A stretch of DNA of 17,979 nt from CALZFJ01 sp964459845 (GTDB taxonomy: Bacteria > Bacteroidota > Bacteroidia > Bacteroidales > Muribaculaceae), in contig CAYWOC010000039.1 of assembly GCA_964459845.1 (NCBI GenBank), positions 1 through 17,979 of the forward strand, given 5' to 3'. Of the stretch, positions 5,848-15,500 are shown piece by piece. Under the pieces are notes generated by a model. It was not told where the DNA came from. It worked only from the letters and a program-made list of their open reading frames with translations, and did not search any database. Position 1 is the first letter of the stretch. Every line of letters begins with the position of its first letter. The translations under genes and the position numbers were made by a program.

Positions 5848-8610
5848 TTGAAAATTAAACATATATATATAATCCTGATTGCTGCGATTGTGTCGATATG
5901 CTCCGGCTCCGACGGGCTGTGGCGCGCCAATGCCGCCGCTATTTCCGGCGATTCGGCTGAAGCTGCAATTCCCAAAGCCTTATCTCCCGACACCGCAAAG
6001 AGCGACTCTGTGTCTCCTAATATTTTCGTCAAGAAAGACACGCCGAAAGCCGATTCTTCACGATTCGTGAAACGCTTTGTCGATCTCGACAACTCGGTGC
6101 AGTTCTCTGCCAAAGATTCTCTGGTATTTTACGGGAAGAACAATGCCAACATGTTTGGCTCAAGTTCTGTGACCTACGGCAACATCGACCTTAAAGCCAT
6201 GGAGATACAGATGAATATGGACAATAGCGAGGTATATGCCATAGGCCGCACCGACAGCGTTGGCGAGCTTGAGGGCAAACCTGTGTTCAAGGATCCGAGC
6301 GGCGAATATGAGTCGAAGACCATGCGCTACAACTTCAAGAGCAAGCGCGGATATATCACCGATGTTGTCACACAGCAGGGCGAAGGATACCTCACTGGCG
6401 GCATCACCAAGAAGATGGAAAACGACGAATACTACATCAAGGACGGACGCTACACCACTTGCGACGACCACGAGCATCCTCACTTCTATCTCCAGCTCAC
6501 CAAAGGCAAGGTGAAGCCAAACAAGAACATCGTCACCGGTCCGGCTTATATGGTGCTTGCCGATGTTCCCCTGCCGCTTGCCGTGCCTTTCGGTTATTTT
6601 CCCTTCAGCAAGAAGTATTCTTCGGGTATCATTATGCCTTCGTTCGGTGAAGACTACAACAAGGGATTCTTCCTGCGCGACGGCGGTTATTACTTTGCCA
6701 TCAACGACAATATCGACCTTGCCCTAACTGGCGAAATCTACACTAAGGGATCGTGGGGTCTTAACGCACAGTCAAACTATGTGAAGCGTTACCGCTATTC
6801 TGGCAATTTTCACATCAGCTACATCACCACCATCACTGGCGACAAAGGCTCTGCCGACTACTCTAAGCAGAAGAACTTCCAAATCACTTGGAGCCACTCT
6901 CAAGACACTAAAGCCAATCCAAACATGTCGTTCTCGGCAAGCGTAAACTTCGCCACAAGCGGATACTCGCGAAACGACCTCAACAGCTACTACAGCAACT
7001 CGTTCACCGAAAACACTAAGAGCAGCACGGTGAACATGACTTATAAATTCCCGAACACCAAGTGGAGCCTTTCGACCACTGCCAACATATCGCAGCGCAC
7101 TGCCGACTCCACACTCACTGTTTCATTCCCGAATTTCACCCTCACGATGTCGCAGACAGCACCTTTCAAGCGCAAGCGCGCTGTGGGCGATGAACGCTGG
7201 TATGAAAAAATAAAGATGTCTTATTCCGGTCAATTCCAGAACTCACTGACGGCAAAGCAGAACGTATTCTTCAAGAAAAGCCTCGTGAAAGACTGGAGAA
7301 ACGGTATGCGCCACTCAGTGCCCATCTCTGCCACATTCAATGTTTTCAAATATATCAATGTGACACCAAACATCACCCTCAACGACCGTATGTATTCAAG
7401 CAAAATACGCCGTCGCTGGGATCCGGCAGCTTCAGCCGAAGTGTGCGACACGACATATAATTTCTACAACGTGTTTGACTTCAACGCGGCAATCTCTCTC
7501 GACACGAAAATATATGGATTCTTCAAGCCTTGGAAGATTTTTGGCGACAAGGTGCAGATGATACGCCATGTGATGACACCTACCGTGTCGTTCTCGGCAT
7601 CGCCCGATTTCAGCTCGCCATTCTGGGGATATTATGGCACATACGCCTATTCCGACCCACGCTCCGGACAAGTCATCAACCGCAAATATTCCTACTTCTC
7701 CCATGGACTGTTCGGCGGCGCAAGTCAGGGAAAGACGGGATCCTTGAATTTCAGCATTGCCAACAATGTGGAAATGAAAGTGAAAAGCGACAAAGACAGC
7801 ACAGGCGTGAAAAAAGTCTCGCTTATCGAGAATTTCACGGTCAGCCAGTCATACAACTTCGCTGCCGACTCTTTGCGGTGGAGCAATATCAACACGTCGC
7901 TATCATTGCGACTCATAAAGAACTTCAACCTCAACCTCTCGGCTACTTGGGATGTATATACCTATGCCCTTAATTCGTCTGGCAATCCTGTGCGCGTGAA
8001 CCGCACACGTCTGCAAGCCGGCAAAGGCCTCGGCAAGCTGTCGAGCACCGGCACTTCATTCTCCTACACGTTCAATAACGCCACATTCCGGCGCAAAGAC
8101 GACGGAAAGAAGAAAAAGTCCGACGACAGCAACACACGCCCCGAGGCTCTTAACCAATACAGCCCGAACGATGAGAGCGACGACAAAAACAGCGGAAGCG
8201 ACACAAAATCGACCGATTACCAGCTTAACCCCGACGGATATGCAAAATGGGAATGCCCTTGGAGCTTGACGGTGAACTATTCGGTAAACTACGGATATGG
8301 AGACTTCGATTACGAGAAACTTGACTATAAGGGCAGAATAACCCAGAATCTAAGTTTTTCTGGCAATATCAAGCCCACCAAGAACTGGGCATTCAATTTC
8401 TCGGCAAGCTACAATTTCGACACAAAAAAGATTGCCTACATGAACTGCTCCATCTCGCGCGACCTGCACTGCTTCGCCATGAGTGCAAGTTTTGTGCCAG
8501 TAGGTCCCTACAAGTCTTATTCCTTCCACATAGCAGTGAAGTCGTCGCTGCTGCAAGACCTGAAATACGACAAGCGCAGTTCAAGTTCGAATGGCGTGAC
8601 ATGGTATTAA
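5848..8610 (+). CDS. lptD: Outer-membrane LPS-assembly protein LptD (Bacteroidetes type)
   Basis: A 920-residue outer-membrane barrel that inserts LPS or lipooligosaccharide into the outer leaflet. A signal peptide (about residues 1-29, ending ANA) is followed by an OstA/LptA-like jellyroll region (about 45-200) with repeated strands such as SSVTYGNIDLKA and YESKTMRYNFKSKRGYI. The barrel then begins with the family signature PLAVPFGYFPFSKKYSSGI near residue 240. Long aromatic beta strands fill the rest, and the protein ends in Tyr as barrel proteins often do. An Asp/Lys/Ser-rich insert (about 750-790) looks like a flexible loop. The start is TTG at 5848: an in-frame stop lies at 5818-5820, no ATG lies between, and the next ATG would remove the signal peptide. 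It is divergent from typA and convergent with the MATE gene. The family is firm; the exact start is good but unproven. Confidence 0.92.
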   Translation: MKIKHIYIILIAAIVSICSGSDGLWRANAAAISGDSAEAAIPKALSPDTAKSDSVSPNIFVKKDTPKADSSRFVKRFVDLDNSVQFSAKDSLVFYGKNNANMFGSSSVTYGNIDLKAMEIQMNMDNSEVYAIGRTDSVGELEGKPVFKDPSGEYESKTMRYNFKSKRGYITDVVTQQGEGYLTGGITKKMENDEYYIKDGRYTTCDDHEHPHFYLQLTKGKVKPNKNIVTGPAYMVLADVPLPLAVPFGYFPFSKKYSSGIIMPSFGEDYNKGFFLRDGGYYFAINDNIDLALTGEIYTKGSWGLNAQSNYVKRYRYSGNFHISYITTITGDKGSADYSKQKNFQITWSHSQDTKANPNMSFSASVNFATSGYSRNDLNSYYSNSFTENTKSSTVNMTYKFPNTKWSLSTTANISQRTADSTLTVSFPNFTLTMSQTAPFKRKRAVGDERWYEKIKMSYSGQFQNSLTAKQNVFFKKSLVKDWRNGMRHSVPISATFNVFKYINVTPNITLNDRMYSSKIRRRWDPAASAEVCDTTYNFYNVFDFNAAISLDTKIYGFFKPWKIFGDKVQMIRHVMTPTVSFSASPDFSSPFWGYYGTYAYSDPRSGQVINRKYSYFSHGLFGGASQGKTGSLNFSIANNVEMKVKSDKDSTGVKKVSLIENFTVSQSYNFAADSLRWSNINTSLSLRLIKNFNLNLSATWDVYTYALNSSGNPVRVNRTRLQAGKGLGKLSSTGTSFSYTFNNATFRRKDDGKKKKSDDSNTRPEALNQYSPNDESDDKNSGSDTKSTDYQLNPDGYAKWECPWSLTVNYSVNYGYGDFDYEKLDYKGRITQNLSFSGNIKPTKNWAFNFSASYNFDTKKIAYMNCSISRDLHCFAMSASFVPVGPYKSYSFHIAVKSSLLQDLKYDKRSSSSNGVTWY
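8095..8217 (+). other. Charged low-complexity insert within LptD
   Basis: Codes for about 40 residues dominated by Asp, Lys, Ser and Asn, including RRKDDGKKKKSDDSN and ESDDKNSGSD. It sits between predicted barrel strands and is unlike the aromatic strand pattern around it, so it is probably a disordered loop on one face of the outer membrane. Confidence 0.6.
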
Positions 8611-8679
8611 CCTCAATACTCGATAAGCGCATAATAAGCAGATAATAGCAGCACTCGTTGTGGGCGGCACAAGAAGCCG
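8611..8679. other. Convergent spacer lptD / MATE gene
   Basis: 69 bases between the stop codons of two converging genes. I see no hairpin with a T run for either strand; termination may be Rho-dependent or rely on weak structure. Confidence 0.5.
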
Positions 8680-10092
8680 TCACACCTTGCGAAGCATAAT
8701 CAAGAACAATGTGCCTCTCACACACAGCTCCACGCACATCGCAATCCACACGCCCACAAGCCCGTAGGTGGGAGCAAGAATGAATGCCAGCGTCAATCTC
8801 ACCACCCAGATGCTTGTGAAGTTTATGGTCGTCGGCAACACTGTCTTTCCAAGACCGACAAAAATTCCATAAGTGACAATCGATGCCGCAAACATCGGCT
8901 CGGCAAATGCCTCTATGCGCAAAATCTGCGAGCCGAGCGATATGATATCACCGCTTTCTGTCATAATTCTAAGCATATCGGGAGCAAAGACATACATCAC
9001 ACCCCCCATCAGAGCCATCACAGCCATACCCATCGACACCGTGATATAGGCAAATCTCCTTGTGAGATTGTGCCGGCCAGCACCGAGGCTTTGACCCACA
9101 AGTGTAGTGGCAGCCTCCGAAACGCCATATCCCGGCATATAGCACAGTCCCTCCACTGTTATCGCGAATGAATGGGCGGCAATAGCTATCGAGCCGATAG
9201 GTGCCACGATAGACGTGGTCACAAGTTGAGCACCGCACATCACTATGCGCTCAATGCCCATAGGCGACCCTATGGTGAACGCCCTGTGCAGACAGCGGCG
9301 CGTGGGGCGGAATGAGCCGCGCTCACCCACTATCTTCAAGTCCTTAGAGCGAAAAAGCATAAACCACACCAGCACAACCCCCGACACCAATACGGCAAGA
9401 AATGTTCCGAGCGCAGCACCTGTCACGCCAAGTCCGGCTCCGGGCATAGTCATCTGCATCCCCATCAATGTCATTGGCCGTGTCGGAAATATAAGGAAGA
9501 AATTGAATGTCACATCAAGCACACACATCAATATATTGCACATCGTGGGAACTTTCATATTGCCGCAGCAGCGCAGCATGTTGCTGGCAAGATAGCCCTG
9601 CTGAAGAATGGGCAAAGCCATCGAATAAATAGCGAAATAGCGGGCAGCATCGGGCTGTATATGATTGTCGCCACCGAGCCACAATGGCAGATATGGACTT
9701 ATCAACACACCAACCGCCGCAAGCACACAACTGAAAATAGCCGATACAGTTATCGACTGGCGCAACGTGGAGCGAGCATCTTTATGATTTGATGCCCCCA
9801 CGAAATGAGCCACTTGAACTCCAAACCCTGTGGCAAGGGCTATACACAATCCGGTAAACATCCATGTGGCCGCCGCTGTGATGCCTATTGCCGCCGCTGC
9901 GTCAGCTCCTAAATGCCCCACCATCGAAGCATCGATATATTCCATCAAGATAGCAGTCACCTGCGACAAGATGGCTGGGACACTCAGCATCACAGCCAAT
10001 CCAGTCTGCTGCTTCCAGCTCATTGGCTGTCCGCCTCGTATCATCGCCAAAAGCGAGTCGGTGGTTGATGCACTTTTTGCCATTTCAGTCAT
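8680..10092 (-). CDS. MATE family efflux transporter
   Basis: A 470-residue inner-membrane protein of the MATE family, which exports cationic drugs or metabolites in exchange for Na+ or H+. About twelve hydrophobic helices are visible in two homologous halves. The first half has SVPAILSQVTAILMEYIDASMVGHLG (about residues 37-62); the second restarts near IGSPMGIERIVMCGAQ and contains the conserved GVSEAATTLVGQSLGAGR segment. The length matches the family. Two starts are possible, ATG at 10092 and ATG at 10083, three codons later; they differ by only MTE. The gene is on the same strand as the upstream tamL but separated by 107 bases with its own -7 element, so it is probably transcribed on its own. 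Substrate cannot be told from sequence. Confidence 0.93.
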   Translation of the reverse strand: MTEMAKSASTTDSLLAMIRGGQPMSWKQQTGLAVMLSVPAILSQVTAILMEYIDASMVGHLGADAAAAIGITAAATWMFTGLCIALATGFGVQVAHFVGASNHKDARSTLRQSITVSAIFSCVLAAVGVLISPYLPLWLGGDNHIQPDAARYFAIYSMALPILQQGYLASNMLRCCGNMKVPTMCNILMCVLDVTFNFFLIFPTRPMTLMGMQMTMPGAGLGVTGAALGTFLAVLVSGVVLVWFMLFRSKDLKIVGERGSFRPTRRCLHRAFTIGSPMGIERIVMCGAQLVTTSIVAPIGSIAIAAHSFAITVEGLCYMPGYGVSEAATTLVGQSLGAGRHNLTRRFAYITVSMGMAVMALMGGVMYVFAPDMLRIMTESGDIISLGSQILRIEAFAEPMFAASIVTYGIFVGLGKTVLPTTINFTSIWVVRLTLAFILAPTYGLVGVWIAMCVELCVRGTLFLIMLRKV

Positions 10093-10156
10093 TTACCGTT
10101 TTTTGATTGTATAGATAGTATTTTTCCTGAGCCAAATACATTTGGATTCAACGGCA

Positions 10157-10164
10157 CAAAGGTA
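10157..10164 (-). promoter_or_regulatory. Putative -7 promoter element of the MATE gene
   Basis: The minus-strand reading is TACCTTTG, an exact match to TAnnTTTG, about 65 bases from the ATG. No good -33 TTTG is seen at the expected spacing; an AT-rich palindrome (10179-10196) occupies that place. Confidence 0.5.
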
Positions 10165-10178
10165 CAAAAATAATTGTG

Positions 10179-10196
10179 AATAATTGCATAATTATT
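10179..10196. repeat. AT-only inverted repeat between tamL and the MATE gene
   Basis: AATAATT (10179-10185) and AATTATT (10190-10196) are perfect complements around GCAT. It begins 4 bases past the tamL stop and covers the -33 position of the MATE promoter. It could be a weak terminator of the tam operon or a binding site for a regulator; being A/T only, it may also be chance. Confidence 0.3.
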
Positions 10197-10199
10197 CCG

Positions 10200-12521
10200 T
10201 CAGAATGGGTAGCCTATCGCTAAATGCAGTGATAAGGAATTCTTAAAGGGCATATTAAAATACTTTGTCACGTCCGATGACGGATCATGAAGCCCTATTC
10301 CAAGGTCGGCGCGTACAACGATAAATCCCATATCGGCGCGCAGGCCTACGCCTGTTCCCAATGCCATATCTTTGACAAAAGACTTCAGCGTCAGCTCTCC
10401 GCCTGGCATATAATCAAGTTTTTTCAGCAGCCACACATTCCCGGCATCTATGAACATCGCACCTTTCAGCACGCTGAATATCGGAAACCGATACTCAAAA
10501 TTCATCTCATACTTGAAAGTACCAGTCTGGTTGTAAAACAGATAGAGGGCATAATCCTCATGAAAACTGCCAGGGCCGATAGAACGCACAGGGAATGCGC
10601 GGAGCGAATTGGAACCGCCCACATAAAACCGCTCGCTGAATGGCACATCGGCAGAATTGCCATAGGCATGTTCTGCCCCCAAAAATACTCTTGTCACCAA
10701 CCAGTTGTCGGGATGGAACTGATAGGAATACACGAGCTGCGTCTGCAATTTCACAAATTGCGACATCGGTGTGCCGAAAAATTCCATTTTATCAGTGCCC
10801 TTTGGCGAGCCAGCCAATGCCATCACGCAATACGTCACATTGCCAGCCTCGCTGAGCGTTATATTCCAGTTGATTTTCTTGTTTTTGCTGATTTGACGGT
10901 CGTAGGTGTAGGAATATGTCATCATCGGGATGAATTTGCTTGAATAACTGTCGGCAAGAGAGGCATTAGAACCCACAATCTCCAGAAATTCATCGGAATA
11001 GTCAAACAAGTGCGTATATTTCAACGTGAATGGGGAAAAAGAGTTTAACGAGTGCCTGTTGGCGTGCCACTCCCAGTTGAGCCCTATGTTGAAGTCAAAC
11101 ATCTTATAATATTTAGGCTGGTTCACAAGGTCAAATCCCATATTAATATTGGTCCAGTTGATATACCGGCGTGAGCGATCCACGAATTTCGGGGCGAGCA
11201 GTCGAGGAAACGCCAACGTGAAGTTCAGTCCCACCTCATAGGTGTTGAGCTTGCTTTGAGCCTTCTTGCCTGTCTGCCATTCGTAAGCGAATTTCAGCTC
11301 GCTGAGCAGTTGTTCTCCCCCACCAAATATATTCTTGTTGGTGAGACCAAGCACAGCCGACGGACCTATATAGCTGTTTGACTTGGAAGCCGCCTGAATC
11401 TCGAATTTAGTCTCAAGCGGCATATCAAGCCTGCATCTCAATTTCACATCAAGCGTGTCGCCCCTCACCGAGTCGAGTGGCGTGACATCGATATTCACCG
11501 AGCTGAATATTCCGAGCCTCGACAGGTTTTCCTGCGTGCGCTCCAATCCACGCACTGTGAAAAGCCGCCCCTTGCGCATTGATATATTCGACGGGACAAG
11601 ATTCTTACGCAAGCGTATAGGATTATACTTCACCACAGTGCAGTTATGAGCCACAGTCGTGTCTGGCACGCCTGTTCCGAAATAGTTCTGCACCACAGCC
11701 TCTATGTTGCCCACATAATACTTTTGCAAAGCCTTTTCGGGAATATCGTCGGCAAGCACAAGCCGCATATCCACCTGCCGAGCCTCAGTCTTTGTGGTAT
11801 CTGCAAGGAATTCGATATATTCGGGGCGGAAAAAGTAATAACCCTTGTTACGCAAATAATTGGTTATGTTAATCCTCACCACCGAAAGCGAATCAGTACA
11901 GTAGCGTGCGCCTTCACGCAGATGCGATTCGCGCCTTGCAAGGGAATCTATGGTGTATTCAAGCTGAGTATTAGCCTTGAAAAACGATATATTGCGGTAG
12001 CGGTATGGCGGCAGTACGTCCATGCTATAGTTGATGCGCGCCTGCTTGCGGTCTTTTTTGTTGTAGAGCAGCTCATATTCCACCTTTGAGCCGAAATATC
12101 CATTGTCGTCAAGCACCGAATTGAGCATCTCCACGCGCAATTCAGGTTTCACATCAGAAATCAGCACAGGCTCCGACACAAGCAGCTCATAGAGCCAATG
12201 CCTGAACCCCGACTTTGCCGAATCGTTCCAGTTGTTATACACCCACAGTCCCGGCTGCACTGGCCAGCGGTAATATGGCGAATACAGGCTCCCGTTGGGC
12301 TTCACATCCACAGCCGCCACCACCTGGCTTTTCACCTCATTGGGGAACTTGTCGCCATCGGTCGTATTGATACTTATTTTCTTCACCCCGGTGTAAAGCA
12401 CTTCGCCGTCTTCAAGCCGCTTGGTGGTGGAGCAACTGCTGCCCAACGCCAATGCCGCTGCCCATGCTAATACGCACAGGAAAAAGAATCTGTATGTGTT
12501 TATCTTCTTTTGCACGTTCAT
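10200..12521 (-). CDS. tamL: TamL: TamA/BamA-family outer-membrane lipoprotein
   Basis: A 773-residue Omp85-superfamily protein, the Bacteroidetes lipoprotein version of TamA, expected to act with TamB in placing certain proteins (or lipids) at the outer membrane. The N-terminus is a signal peptide with a probable lipidated Cys30 (LGSSC), followed by STTKRLEDGEVLYTGVKKI, typical of TamL. Residues about 40-365 are periplasmic POTRA-like repeats, for example KARINYSMDVLPPYRYRNIS and the FTVRGLERTQENLSRLGIFSSV segment. A 16-strand barrel (about 368-773) begins LETKFEIQAAS and ends with a beta-signal, SLHLAIGYPF, with terminal Phe. The lid-loop motif, VRG[FY] in BamA, is LRAF here (640-643), in a GGSNSLRAFPVRSIGPGS context. 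The ATG overlaps the tamB stop by four bases (ATGA), implying coupled translation. BamA itself is less likely because of the lipobox and the tamB neighbour. Confidence 0.9.
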   Translation of the reverse strand: MNVQKKINTYRFFFLCVLAWAAALALGSSCSTTKRLEDGEVLYTGVKKISINTTDGDKFPNEVKSQVVAAVDVKPNGSLYSPYYRWPVQPGLWVYNNWNDSAKSGFRHWLYELLVSEPVLISDVKPELRVEMLNSVLDDNGYFGSKVEYELLYNKKDRKQARINYSMDVLPPYRYRNISFFKANTQLEYTIDSLARRESHLREGARYCTDSLSVVRINITNYLRNKGYYFFRPEYIEFLADTTKTEARQVDMRLVLADDIPEKALQKYYVGNIEAVVQNYFGTGVPDTTVAHNCTVVKYNPIRLRKNLVPSNISMRKGRLFTVRGLERTQENLSRLGIFSSVNIDVTPLDSVRGDTLDVKLRCRLDMPLETKFEIQAASKSNSYIGPSAVLGLTNKNIFGGGEQLLSELKFAYEWQTGKKAQSKLNTYEVGLNFTLAFPRLLAPKFVDRSRRYINWTNINMGFDLVNQPKYYKMFDFNIGLNWEWHANRHSLNSFSPFTLKYTHLFDYSDEFLEIVGSNASLADSYSSKFIPMMTYSYTYDRQISKNKKINWNITLSEAGNVTYCVMALAGSPKGTDKMEFFGTPMSQFVKLQTQLVYSYQFHPDNWLVTRVFLGAEHAYGNSADVPFSERFYVGGSNSLRAFPVRSIGPGSFHEDYALYLFYNQTGTFKYEMNFEYRFPIFSVLKGAMFIDAGNVWLLKKLDYMPGGELTLKSFVKDMALGTGVGLRADMGFIVVRADLGIGLHDPSSDVTKYFNMPFKNSLSLHLAIGYPF

Positions 12522-15500
12522 TGCTTGTTGTCGTCTGTTTTTTCGCTGTTTTCCTTTGCCGCCTCATCGCTGCCTCCGTCTCCTATGATTGCCTGGGCTT
12601 TGCCGCCTTCGGCATTATCCTCATCTTTTTTCTTCTTTTCGCCCTTTATCTTATTTATAACGTCGAAAATGAACAAATGTTTAAGGCTCGCCAGCTTGCG
12701 CTTATACACGAATGCCACTCCCGTCTGCGTAATCTTGCCTTCAAGCATATTCATATAGCCTGTGTGGTTGAATATCCTCACGAGCATATTTCCGCTCTTG
12801 TTGAGAGCATATTCGAGCGACACATCATTGAACAGTTCCTTGGCTATCTCCTCGCCAGAAGTGGTGTGTGGGTTGTAGTCGCCGCCTATCACTATCTTGA
12901 AGCGGTCGTCAAAGAGCGATTTGGAGACTTGATAGCTATACTTCACCTCGGTTGTCGAAACACCGTCGAGCGTCTGGTCATACTGGTTGAAACCGAATGT
13001 CACAGTTATCCCCTTGAGAGTGCTTGCCGCCCAGTTGTTAAGCCGCCCCGTGATGAATGCGAATAGAGGGTTGCCCGATAGATTGCCGCTGGCTTGTGTA
13101 TCATTTCCTGTGTATGTGTTATACAGAAGCAAGTTCACTGCCTGACTTGAACGCTGCGCAGCCGACATAGAGCTAAGCTCGTTCTGCACTGTGGCATCAT
13201 CGTTGGTCGAAAGGTCGAACTTCACATTCATGTCCGACAGCGTATTGGTGACGTTCATGCTTATTAAGAAATTCACTATGCGCGAATTTTCGCCCTCTTG
13301 CGTTACGTTGGTCTTATGCGTCTCGTATGCCGAGAGGTTGAGATGCGGATTGGTCACATCGCCAGTCCAGCGCACATAATTATCGCCGCTGAACACGAAA
13401 TATTTCTGTGAAATTAACGGTGGGGAATAGCGCACGAATCCGCTTTCAATATTATATTGTCCTATCATCGACCTGTCGCCGAGCCTATTGATTGAGAACA
13501 GCAGATCACCGTTGCCATGAATCTCGGCCCGGTCGGCTCCGTTCTTCGACAAGAACACACTCAGCGTGGTGCCAGTCTCGATGCGCACCGATGCATTAAG
13601 ATTCATGCGGCTCTCCTGCACGGCATTGGACACAGAGTCGGCTGCCACATACGACGAGTCGCTGAACTGCACAAATTTCACTATCTTTTGGTCATGTTTG
13701 TCAGCCAACGTGTTGATGTCGGTGTCCATGACGTAGGTTATGTTTGAGCCTGAAAGCAGCGAGATATTGGCATCCACATCGAGGTCGCTCATATATCCGC
13801 GCACCGATGTGTCGATATCAATAAAGCCACGTCCAAACACTGCCGACTTGCGCGTCTGCTTGGCATTCACAAACTGCACATTTTCTCCCACCATAGTAAG
13901 GTCGAGATATGGATTGTCGAAATTTTGCACATTTATTATGCCATCCACTATCACAGGTTTTCCATTGATTCCTTTTATAGCACACTGGTTGAGCTTGATT
14001 ACGCTTGAATCTACCGCCAACTTCTCCGACGGCAAGTTTATCGTAGTTCCAAACATAGGCATCGACAATTTCGTGGAGTCGCACAGTATGTATCCATCGA
14101 GCATAGGTTTCGACAGCGAGCCTGTCACTTTCATCATTCCGTCGAGATTGCCAGTCAATTCTGCCATATCTTTCGGCAAAAATGGATTTGCCACTTGAAG
14201 TGGCAACTTGTCGAGTTCAAGTTCGAGCATAAAAGGTGTTTTGGATATGCTGTCGTTGAGCGAGCCGAAAGCCACCACGCACTGCCTGCCATTCACCACC
14301 ACGTTACCTGTGGCTACAGTTCCGCCACTCGCGGGGTTCAGGTCTATCATGGTGTTGAACTGCAGATCGCCCACCTTTCGGCGGTTATAAGTCACATCAT
14401 CCAAGCTCACTTGGGCATCGCCCCACAAGTTTTTCCCGTCGTATTTCACTTTAATATTCGAGCCAAGCTCTCCGCTAAGCGGTGGAGCGAATGGCGACAG
14501 CGACAGCCAGTCGGCTATTTGCAGCTTGCTTATGTTCAGCAATATGTCCTCTTGATGCCCATCGTCCTCACTCTCCTCATCGTGTTTAGTGACAAGCGAC
14601 ACCATGCTGTCTTGCTGCTTAAGCACAAGATTTGCATCGAAGTGCTTCGTCTGATAGTTGAACGCCACTTCATTATCTCCATTCACAGTCCACTCCTTAT
14701 AGCCAATGACCGGATTATGAGGGAACACATTCATCCTCACAGTGGTGTCGGAGAGCTCGGCACGAAGCCCCATATTGAATCCATGGCGATTTTTGAAATC
14801 GGTCTGCACAAATTGAGCCTCTATCGTGTTGCCATAGAGCGCACCTTTCAAGTCGGCTGAAGCCACACCCACCATCGTTCCTTTTCGATTGCCCACATGC
14901 GCCAAGTATTCTATACGCTGTTTTTTCTCGAACAGAGCCATGTGTATGGTGTCGAGCTTCACGCCAGCCACATCCAGATTGCTCACACGGCCGAGCATGT
15001 AGATTGTGGAGTCGTTGGCTATCTTGCAGTCGATTCCTCTGAATTTCATGCCTTCACTTTCAAGATACTGTTGAATAAGGTTGTTGTGGCCGAGTTCCAT
15101 ATCGCAGGTGAACGGAGGAAGCACATTGCGCAATGTGTCAATGTTGATACTCTTCTTCGCATATTGCGTCATCACTATTTCGGAGCAGCGAGTGAAACGG
15201 CTTATGAGTGTGTCGAGATTGCACTGCGCATTCACACTGGCATTAAAGTCGTTGTTGATGACCTGTGCCGAGAAACGTGCGGAATCGCTCTCCACTCCGA
15301 GTTCGAGTTTGTCGGTATAGTAATAATTTTGGTCTAAAGTCCAGCGCAAGTTGGAAAGATTGAGCGAGCCGTCGTATGTGCTGTGCTTCATGTCGAAATC
15401 TCCGTATGCCTCAATGTTGCAGCATCCGTTGGATGCCACATCCATAAGATTCAGAGCATATAGGTTCACATCGTTCACATCGGCATTGAGCGAAAACACA

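Noticed and set aside
8655..8685. Possible hairpin (GGCGGC / GCCGTC) near the end of the MATE gene
   Set aside because: Only four contiguous pairs, then mismatches, and no T run on either strand; not a supportable terminator.
10287..10943. 218-codon open frame antisense to tamL
   Set aside because: Overlaps the tamL barrel, including its loop 6 motif; no independent evidence of coding.
14195..14860. 221-codon open frame antisense to tamB
   Set aside because: The tamB frame is continuous and recognisable here; the antisense translation shows no domain.
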